Assembly (NCBI GenBank): GCA_023300065.1
Contig: JALZWJ010000138.1
Coordinates: 1 to 7,265 of the forward strand
Source of the DNA: Akkermansiaceae bacterium
GTDB lineage: Bacteria; Verrucomicrobiota; Verrucomicrobiia; Verrucomicrobiales; Akkermansiaceae
DNA: 7,265 bases
Direction: 5' to 3'
Shown: positions 1-5,294 of the stretch, in pieces
Numbering within the stretch: the stretch's first letter is position 1
Layout: each line of letters opens with the position of its first letter
Made by a program: the position numbers and the translations under genes
Notes under the pieces: model-generated
What the model saw: only the letters and a program-made list of their open reading frames with translations
The model's database searches: none
What the model was told of the DNA's origin: nothing

Positions 1-2413
1 AGCGCTCGAGGTCTTCCTGAATCCAGCGGACATCGCTCGTGGTGTTGCGTTGGGTTTTGGTAAGTTCTGTGAGAAGGCGGACATGGATGGGGTCGATGTC
101 ATCACTTTCAGGAGTCGCTCCTAGGATGGGGAGGACGGCGTTTTCGGTCTCACCGCGGAGGGCGGCTTGGAGGATGGTGGAGATGCCGCTTTCGTCGGTC
201 GCTGCTTTTTTGAGGCGGTTGACGAAGGTGGAGGCTTCAAAGTTTTGGTTGGCTTGGTTTGTCTTCTCGATGGTTTCTTGCATCTTCTTGACGGCCTCTT
301 TTTGCTTTTCGATCGCTTTTTTGAGGTCGCTTTCGGTTTTCTCTGGAGTGGATTTTTGGTCCTGAGCTTCGCCGAGTTTTTGTTCCACTTCGGGGAGGTC
401 TTGTTCGGCGAGTTCCTTTATGTTCTGGAGGGCCTCGGCGATGTCTTTCATGGTTTCGATTTCGACTTCCCCATTGCGGGCGGCGTCTTGAAAAAGCTCC
501 TCCATGGTTTTGGCGATTTCTTTCATTTTCTCGGCATTCTTGGCTTCTTCTTCTTGGGCCTTGGCGAGTTTTTGTTGGTTGTCTTCGTTCTGAAGATCTT
601 CGGGGGTTTGGCTTTGGTCGAGGCGCTGGTTCTTATCGAGGTTGTTGAGTTCCTTGCGGGCGGCGTCTTCGAGCTGGCTGATGATGCGGTCAAAGCGGCT
701 TTTTAAGATCTGAGCGTGTTCCTCGCGGGTGAGGATGTAGATGTTGATCGGCTCGGAGTAGACGCGGCCACGGCCGGGCTTGTAGTCCTGGGTGTAGGAC
801 ATGAGTTGGAGCTTCTGGGGTGTGATGCCGTAGGTCTGGGGTGAGAAGATGACTCGGTCACTGAGGCGGGCTGCGGATGGGGAGCCTTCTTTAATAATGA
901 GTGAGCCTGAGGCGGGCTGGCCTTCGGTGGCTTTTGTGAATTCACCTTTCCAGGCGATGCCGATGTCTTGGAGGCCGAAGTCATCTTCATTGAGGATTTC
1001 GAATTCTAAGGTTTCTTCAGCGAGGATGACGATGTTGCGTTCGATGCCCTGAATGTAGGTTGAGGGGGCGAGGTCCTTTGTGGTTTGAATTCCGACTTTA
1101 AAGGAGTCTGCTCCGGCGAGGCCGGAGACGGCGCGCCAGGTGAAGGGGATGTCTGCGCGGAAGTGGCCGAGTGTGATGGGTTCGGTGGAGACGGTGCGGC
1201 CATCGATGGTGAGTGAGAGCGGGCGTGGGTCGGGGACTTTTAGGGTTTTGGCGCGGGCTGCCTTTTCGGCTTCTGCTTCTTTTTTTGCTTTGGCGAGGAG
1301 TTCTGGGGTGGTGGGTTGAAGCGGGGATTGGGTGTTTCTCTCTTGGAAGTCATCGTGCGGTTGTGCGGTGAAGTGGGCAGTGGCGGAGCTGATTTGATGG
1401 GTGAAGGTGCCTTTTAGGGTGACTTGGCTACCTTCTAGGGTGCTGAGGGAGCCGGTGCGGATGTCGAGGGTGCGTGGTTCGAGTTGGAGGTAGTCGGGAA
1501 GGTTGATGAGGGCTTGGAAGTTGCTGGGCTCTGGGCGGATGCTGGGGTTGACGGTGATGGAGAGAGTGGCGTCTCCAGCTTCTAGGGTGATGTTTCCGCT
1601 GGCTTCTTGGCCGGTGAAGTCGAAGCTGTAGGTATCGTCATCACCTAGGGTGGCCTGGATCCAGTCTTGTTGGTTATAGCGAGCGCGGGCGGTGGCGGGT
1701 TTTTTGTCGCTATCGGATTTGAGGGGGGCGGCAAAGGTGAAGGCTTCTCCGAGGGGCACGATCATGGGATCGGGCATTTTTGAGCGGTCGAACTGGGTGA
1801 AGGTGTAGTGCTGGGTATCTGAGAGTGGCATTAGCCAGCGCTTGAGGGCGTTTCCTCCGGCTTTGGGGGCGATGGCGACTCCGATGATGATGGCGGCGAG
1901 GCCGGTGGCGACTCCAATGGCGAGTTTTATATGACGAGAATAGGGGAGGGCCTGGCTCATGTCGCGCTTGGCCGCTTGGTTGGCGACGTGGATCATGGCG
2001 GCTTTGCGGAGCTCAGGCGAGAGGGCGTCGCGGGTTTCATGTTGGTCCTGAAGCTCGACAATCCCTAGGAGGCGGTCTCCGAGTTTGGGGAATTTTTTTG
2101 AAATGAGGCGGGCGAGTTGTTCTTCGCGCTTGTGCCCGAAGACCCAGAGGCGGACCCAGTAGGGGGCGAAGATGACGGCGAGCGAGGTGCCTGCGAGGAG
2201 GATGCCGAGGCGAAAGAGTGGGGGAAGCGGGAAAAAACGCTCTAGGAAGAAGACGAGGAGGAAGGAAAGAATGAGGCCAAAAACACCGGCGAGAACGGCT
2301 TCGGTGACTTTAATGCGCCAGAGGGATTTTTGGAATTGGGCGAGTTGCTTTTGCAGATCCTCGGGAATGGGGATTTGCTCAGAAGGGGCGTGGGATGAGG
2401 GATTGTCAGACAT
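1..2413 (-). CDS. Large membrane-anchored DUF4175-like protein, 3' end outside window
   Basis: Reading from the ATG at 2413, the minus strand stays open for 804 codons to the window edge, so the C-terminus is missing. The N-terminus begins MSDNPSSHAPSEQ. Hydrophobic helices lie at about residues 40-57, 69-86 and 163-182; the Lys/Arg-rich stretch between helices 2 and 3 suggests it is cytoplasmic, leaving everything after residue 183 outside the membrane. Residues about 200-560 look like beta-rich domains and include a DDFGL motif (477-481) of the kind seen in DUF4175-type proteins. Residues about 565-725 are rich in Glu, Lys and Gln with heptad-like spacing, a probable coiled coil. Family knowledge: such proteins often sit with MoxR ATPase, DUF58 and von Willebrand-domain genes; any such partners would lie off the left edge. 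Function is unknown. No Shine-Dalgarno precedes the start. The coding strand is C/A-rich and G-poor, which creates many false ORFs on the opposite strand. The gene is certain; the family name is moderately sure. Confidence 0.85.
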   Translation of the reverse strand, partial: MSDNPSSHAPSEQIPIPEDLQKQLAQFQKSLWRIKVTEAVLAGVFGLILSFLLVFFLERFFPLPPLFRLGILLAGTSLAVIFAPYWVRLWVFGHKREEQLARLISKKFPKLGDRLLGIVELQDQHETRDALSPELRKAAMIHVANQAAKRDMSQALPYSRHIKLAIGVATGLAAIIIGVAIAPKAGGNALKRWLMPLSDTQHYTFTQFDRSKMPDPMIVPLGEAFTFAAPLKSDSDKKPATARARYNQQDWIQATLGDDDTYSFDFTGQEASGNITLEAGDATLSITVNPSIRPEPSNFQALINLPDYLQLEPRTLDIRTGSLSTLEGSQVTLKGTFTHQISSATAHFTAQPHDDFQERNTQSPLQPTTPELLAKAKKEAEAEKAARAKTLKVPDPRPLSLTIDGRTVSTEPITLGHFRADIPFTWRAVSGLAGADSFKVGIQTTKDLAPSTYIQGIERNIVILAEETLEFEILNEDDFGLQDIGIAWKGEFTKATEGQPASGSLIIKEGSPSAARLSDRVIFSPQTYGITPQKLQLMSYTQDYKPGRGRVYSEPINIYILTREEHAQILKSRFDRIISQLEDAARKELNNLDKNQRLDQSQTPEDLQNEDNQQKLAKAQEEEAKNAEKMKEIAKTMEELFQDAARNGEVEIETMKDIAEALQNIKELAEQDLPEVEQKLGEAQDQKSTPEKTESDLKKAIEKQKEAVKKMQETIEKTNQANQNFEASTFVNRLKKAATDESGISTILQAALRGETENAVLPILGATPESDDIDPIHVRLLTELTKTQRNTTSDVRWIQEDLER

Positions 2414-2509
2414 CGGTCGGGATGGGTGGCAAAAAGCACGAAAGGAGAAACGGAGGAAAGCTTCGCAGACAAGGGATGGTGGGGCGAGCGGGAATTTCTC
2501 CTTTTAATA

Positions 2510-2593
2510 TCTCTTAAACGGAGCTGGAGCTGGGATTTTGCATTGCTTTTTTAGTTGGTGACAAATGGAGGGAATTGCTTAACTTCTCTTAAC
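2510..2593 (+). repeat. Repeated CTTAA motifs in the divergent ftsZ control region
   Basis: The core CTTAAC occurs at 2578-2583 and 2588-2593, ten bases apart start to start, about one helical turn. A related CTTAAAC lies at 2513-2519. The longer string TCTCTTAA is shared exactly by 2510-2517 and 2585-2592. The two close copies end 12 bases before the ftsZ start codon. The placement would suit a regulator binding one DNA face or an effect on translation of ftsZ, but the motifs are short and AT-rich, so chance is a real alternative. Confidence 0.25.
2535..2564 (-). promoter_or_regulatory. Candidate sigma70-like promoter for the DUF4175-like gene
   Basis: On the minus strand, TTGTCA (2559-2564, 5 of 6 to the -35 consensus) is followed after 18 bases by CAAAAT (2535-2540, 4 of 6 to the -10 consensus). 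It points at the start codon at 2413, which would give a leader of about 115 bases. The spacer is A-rich. The match could be chance, and promoter consensus in this phylum may differ. I found no equally good plus-strand pair for ftsZ in the same gap. Confidence 0.3.
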
Positions 2594-2604
2594 CTCTGAC
2601 AAAC

Positions 2605-4281
2605 ATGATTGAATACGCAAGAAACCGCCAGCAAACGATTCCTGAAAGCTCTGTGAAAATTGTAGGCTTGGGGGGGGCTGGGACGAATATGTTGGACCGA
2701 GTCGCGCTAGACGGCATCGAGGGAGCTGAGCTGCTTTCTCTCAATACGGATGTGCGGACTCTTTCTAGCACGGTGGCGGGTGAAAAGATCCAATTAGGGC
2801 GGAATCTTACGAAGGGACTAGGGTCTGGTGGTGATCCTGAGCTGGGAGCAAAGGCGATTTTAGAAGCAGAGGATGAGGTGCGTGATTCGCTGCGTGATCG
2901 CCAAATTGTCTTTATTTGTGTGGGGTTAGGCGGTGGAACGGGATCTGGTGCGGCCCCGATTGCGGTCCGTTTGGCACGTGAGGCCGGGGCCTTTGTGGTG
3001 GTTTTTGCGACGATGCCATTTGGGTTTGAGGGGGGGCGCCGCCGCTTGCAGGCGGAGGAGTCGCTGAATCAGTTAGCGGTTTTGGCGAATGCCTTGGTGA
3101 CTTTTGATAACGGCCGGATGGGCGAGCTGGTGCTGCCCAAGCAAGGGGTGCACGAGGCTTTCTCTGCTGCGGACCGGATGATTTCTGATAGTATCACGGC
3201 GGTGGCGCGGCTTGTCCTGCGTCCCGGTTTGATCAATGTGGGCCTTGATGAGTTGATGGCAGCATTAAAGACGACGCGTTCCCGTTGTCTCTTTGGTTCA
3301 GGAATGGGCCGTGGTGATAACCGCGCTCAGTCGGCCTTGAAAGCGGCGCTGAATAGCCCGCTCCTTGATCGTGGCTCGCTCCTCGAGGATGCAACAACAG
3401 TTCTGGTCCACATTTGTGGTGGTGAAGACATGACTCTTTATGAGGTTGAGCTTTTGATGCAGGGGCTGACTAAGTTCATCCCAAATGAAGCGCACCTTCT
3501 TTTTGGGGCGGCGACGGATGTGAATATGAAGGATGCGCTGAGCGTGACCATCATTAGTGCGCTGCCTGAGGAGCGTCTGCAATCACTCCCAATCTACGCA
3601 GATCCTGAAGAGGCGCCTTTGATCGAGATCGACGGACTGGAAGAAGAGCTGGCTGAGGAAGCTGCTAAGGCGGAAAAAAAGCCGAAAGAGAAAGAGGAAA
3701 AGAAGGTTAAGAAAGAAGAGCCAGCTCCTGAGGTGAAGAAAGTAGAGAAGGCCCCCGAGGTGAAAAAAGCTCCCGAGCCGGAGGCCAAAGCTGAGGCTAA
3801 AGAAGAGGCCAAAGAAGAGTCTAAGGCGAAGCCTGATGCCACACCTACATCGGCTGCCAAGACAGCCGGATTTGTGGCGAAAGAGACCTTTGTTGCTAGA
3901 AAGAAAACAAGCGATTTGGGAGATCTGGAAGAGGTGGTAGGACTCGAAGACGAGGATGACGAACCTGAAGTTGAGGTCATTAAGGAATTTAGAATCGAGA
4001 AGGAAGTCCACGATGAGCCTGAAAAAATTGCAGATGCTGAGAAGGTGGATGATTCACGTCCTTCGAGCTCAAGTCCAAAGCCTACGGATGAAGCTGGGGC
4101 TGACACGAAGTCCCAACCTGCGGCTGAGAGCCCCTCAGTGAAAAAGAAAGGTGGTAATCAAGCCGAACTCCTCCTCGATGGCGCCCCTAAAGGCCGATTT
4201 GATGGTGAAAGACCCAACACTGCTGGTGATGGCGAGGATCTAGATATCCCACCTTACCTCCGTAAGAAACGCCGCCGCTAG
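2605..4281 (+). CDS. ftsZ: Cell division protein FtsZ, divergent, with long charged linker
   Basis: FtsZ is the tubulin-like GTPase that polymerises at mid-cell and recruits the division machinery. The 558-residue product has the ordered GTPase motifs: GLGGAGTN (21-28), NTD (47-49), TKGLGSGGDP (69-78), the signature loop GGGTGSG (109-115), PFGFEG (138-143), FDNGRM (167-172), EAFSAADRM (184-192) and GLINVGLDEL (208-217). The core ends near residue 331. A linker of roughly 210 residues, rich in Lys, Glu, Ala and Pro, follows, then DLDIPPYLRKK, a good match to the C-terminal peptide that binds FtsA or other membrane tethers. Most FtsZs are about 350-450 residues, so the linker accounts for the excess. 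Oddities: T7 reads NVGLDE where E. coli has NVDFAD, and the signature loop has Ser for the usual Thr. The start at 2605 leaves about 15 residues before the first strand; no Shine-Dalgarno is close (GGAGGG at 2567-2572 is too distant). No ftsA or ftsQ adjoins it. A second, specialised FtsZ paralogue cannot be excluded. Confidence 0.96.
   Translation: MIEYARNRQQTIPESSVKIVGLGGAGTNMLDRVALDGIEGAELLSLNTDVRTLSSTVAGEKIQLGRNLTKGLGSGGDPELGAKAILEAEDEVRDSLRDRQIVFICVGLGGGTGSGAAPIAVRLAREAGAFVVVFATMPFGFEGGRRRLQAEESLNQLAVLANALVTFDNGRMGELVLPKQGVHEAFSAADRMISDSITAVARLVLRPGLINVGLDELMAALKTTRSRCLFGSGMGRGDNRAQSALKAALNSPLLDRGSLLEDATTVLVHICGGEDMTLYEVELLMQGLTKFIPNEAHLLFGAATDVNMKDALSVTIISALPEERLQSLPIYADPEEAPLIEIDGLEEELAEEAAKAEKKPKEKEEKKVKKEEPAPEVKKVEKAPEVKKAPEPEAKAEAKEEAKEESKAKPDATPTSAAKTAGFVAKETFVARKKTSDLGDLEEVVGLEDEDDEPEVEVIKEFRIEKEVHDEPEKIADAEKVDDSRPSSSSPKPTDEAGADTKSQPAAESPSVKKKGGNQAELLLDGAPKGRFDGERPNTAGDGEDLDIPPYLRKKRRR
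3598..4239 (+). other. Intrinsically disordered charged linker of FtsZ
   Basis: Residues about 332-545 of FtsZ have very few aromatic residues and no clear fold. The first half (about 345-410) is Lys/Glu/Ala/Pro-rich; the second half (about 435-485) is more acidic, with a run EDEDDEPEVEV, then a Ser/Pro-rich part near 484-510. Length and composition are typical of a disordered spacer, which in other FtsZs sets the distance between polymer and membrane; the length here is at the long end. The DNA of the first half is strongly purine-rich on the coding strand. Confidence 0.8.
3724..3831 (+). repeat. Imperfect short repeats in the FtsZ linker (APEVKK and AKEE units)
   Basis: APEVKK occurs at residues 374-379 and again at 383-388, followed by a further APE and by Ala-Lys-Glu-Glu-type units up to about residue 409. 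At DNA level the units are similar but not identical (gctcctgaggtgaagaaa against gcccccgaggtgaaaaaa). This suggests that the linker grew by duplication of short segments, or convergent low-complexity drift. Confidence 0.55.
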
Positions 4282-4313
4282 TTCGGTTGACAGGGGGCTA
4301 TCAATCAGCCTTC

Positions 4314-5213
4314 ATGGACGCCGTGCAAGTATATGAAGGTCTAGAAGCATTCACCAAAGCTCGGGTCACATGTGGCCTTGCTTTGGGCGTTTTTGATGGC
4401 GTCCATCTTGGGCATCAGGCTGTGATCGAAGCCGCGCGTGGATTTGGCAAGCTAGGGGTCCTGACCTTCGATCCTCACCCGGTGCAGGTGCTCGCTCCTG
4501 AGCGGGCACCTCGGCGGATTATCGCGAGTCTGGAGCATCAGAAAAAAATCCTCGCCGAATTGGGAGTGGATTTCATGGTGGTGGTGAATTTTACGGAAAC
4601 CTTCGCAGCTCGTGAGAGTCGGGATTTTGCAGAGGAGCTTTTCCTGACTGGCGCGCGGCGGCTGACGGCAGGTGAGGATTGGAGTTTTGGGAAAGCGCGA
4701 GAGGGCAATATGACCCGACTCGCGGAGTGGGGGAGGGCCGCAGGTGTAGATGTCATGGCCGTGGGTGCAGTGGAGTTGGATGGCCAGCGCATGAGTAGCA
4801 CGCGGATCCGGGAGTTTTTAAAAGAGGGGGATTTAGAAGGAGCCGCCAGGATGTTAGGTCGGCCCTACTCGGTGTTTGGGAAAGTGGAACAAGGCCGCCA
4901 GCTGGGGCGGACGATCGGTTTCCCCACCGCGAATGTCGCAGTGGGAATGGAGCAACTCCCGCCCAATGGGGTTTATATCGTGCAGGGGAACGGCATCAGA
5001 GGTGTGGCGAATATTGGAACCCGCCCGACGGTCGCTGACTCCTCTCAACGCTCCTTGGAAGTGCACCTATTCTCGGAAGAGATCCCGATGGAATACGGCT
5101 GGGATTTGGAAGTGAGCTTCCTCCAGAAGATCCGCGAGGAGGAGGCATTTGATGGGATTGAAGCGCTTAAAAAGCAGATCGGGCGGGACGTGGCAGTGGC
5201 TCAGGCGCACTAA
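4314..5213 (+). CDS. ribF: Bifunctional riboflavin kinase / FMN adenylyltransferase RibF
   Basis: RibF phosphorylates riboflavin to FMN and then adenylates FMN to FAD in the cytoplasm, supplying flavin cofactors. The 299-residue length is normal. The N-terminal nucleotidyltransferase domain has GVFDGVHLGH (25-34), TFDPHP (51-56), GEDWSFGK (120-127, where many homologues have an F-x-F-G pattern) and SSTRIREFL (161-169). The C-terminal kinase domain starts near GRPY (182-185) and has GRTIGFPTANV (198-208), GVYIV (219-223), GVANIGTRPTV (230-240) and LEVHLF (248-253), which contains the conserved Glu of the kinase site. I chose ATG 4314 over the in-frame TTG at 4287 because homologues start about 25 residues before the GxFDGxH motif and the TTG has no ribosome site. 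A GGGGG run (4293-4297) lies 16 bases ahead, too far for a convincing Shine-Dalgarno. The 32-base gap to ftsZ holds no terminator, so the two are probably co-transcribed. Confidence 0.96.
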   Translation: MDAVQVYEGLEAFTKARVTCGLALGVFDGVHLGHQAVIEAARGFGKLGVLTFDPHPVQVLAPERAPRRIIASLEHQKKILAELGVDFMVVVNFTETFAARESRDFAEELFLTGARRLTAGEDWSFGKAREGNMTRLAEWGRAAGVDVMAVGAVELDGQRMSSTRIREFLKEGDLEGAARMLGRPYSVFGKVEQGRQLGRTIGFPTANVAVGMEQLPPNGVYIVQGNGIRGVANIGTRPTVADSSQRSLEVHLFSEEIPMEYGWDLEVSFLQKIREEEAFDGIEALKKQIGRDVAVAQAH

Positions 5214-5219
5214 AGTTGT

Positions 5220-5247
5220 TTGACAGATTCCGTTTGCCTTTTGTCAT
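5220..5247 (+). promoter_or_regulatory. Candidate promoter for gnd, overlapping an inverted repeat
   Basis: TTGACA (5220-5225, perfect -35 consensus) is followed after 16 bases by TGTCAT (5242-5247, 4 of 6 to TATAAT). It sits in the 81-base gap between ribF and gnd and would give a leader of about 40 bases. The same bases form an inverted repeat, TGACA (5221-5225) and TGTCA (5242-5246), which could be an operator. Separate expression of gnd would agree with its different codon use. No terminator is visible after ribF, so read-through from ftsZ-ribF is also possible. Confidence 0.45.
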
Positions 5248-5294
5248 GGTCAGGGCTAATCCAACATCGTTCGCCATCGAGCGGATTTATTGCC

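Noticed and set aside
167..706. A 179-residue, Phe/Leu-rich plus-strand ORF that resembles a membrane protein
   Set aside because: It is antisense to the Glu/Lys/Gln-rich coiled coil of the minus-strand gene; GAA, GAG and AAG codons read backwards give Phe and Leu codons. The minus-strand frame is open for 804 codons with clear domain structure.
2093..2099. A7 tract (T7 on the plus strand) in the DUF4175-like gene as a phase-variation or frameshift site
   Set aside because: It encodes Lys-Lys in an ordinary charged segment; seven bases is short for phase variation, and no stimulatory element is visible.
2567..2592. GGAGGG followed by a short in-frame TTG mini-ORF before ftsZ (possible leader peptide)
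   Set aside because: TTG at 2575 is too close to GGAGGG and reaches TAA after five codons; there is no supporting structure.
3594..4106. A 170-residue minus-strand ORF and an overlapping 142-residue one, inside ftsZ
   Set aside because: Both are antisense to the low-complexity Lys/Glu linker; their Ser/Phe/Leu runs mirror the purine-rich coding strand.
4287..4313. TTG start for ribF, with TTGACA as a possible -35 box
   Set aside because: The extra nine residues do not resemble RibF N-termini and lack a ribosome site. As a promoter, its -10 would fall on the ribF start codon without a good match.
5220..5294. TTG start giving a 25-residue N-terminal extension of gnd
   Set aside because: The extension is unlike Gnd N-termini, the ATG at 5295 sits just before the Rossmann strand, and the TTG lies within a better -35 promoter match.
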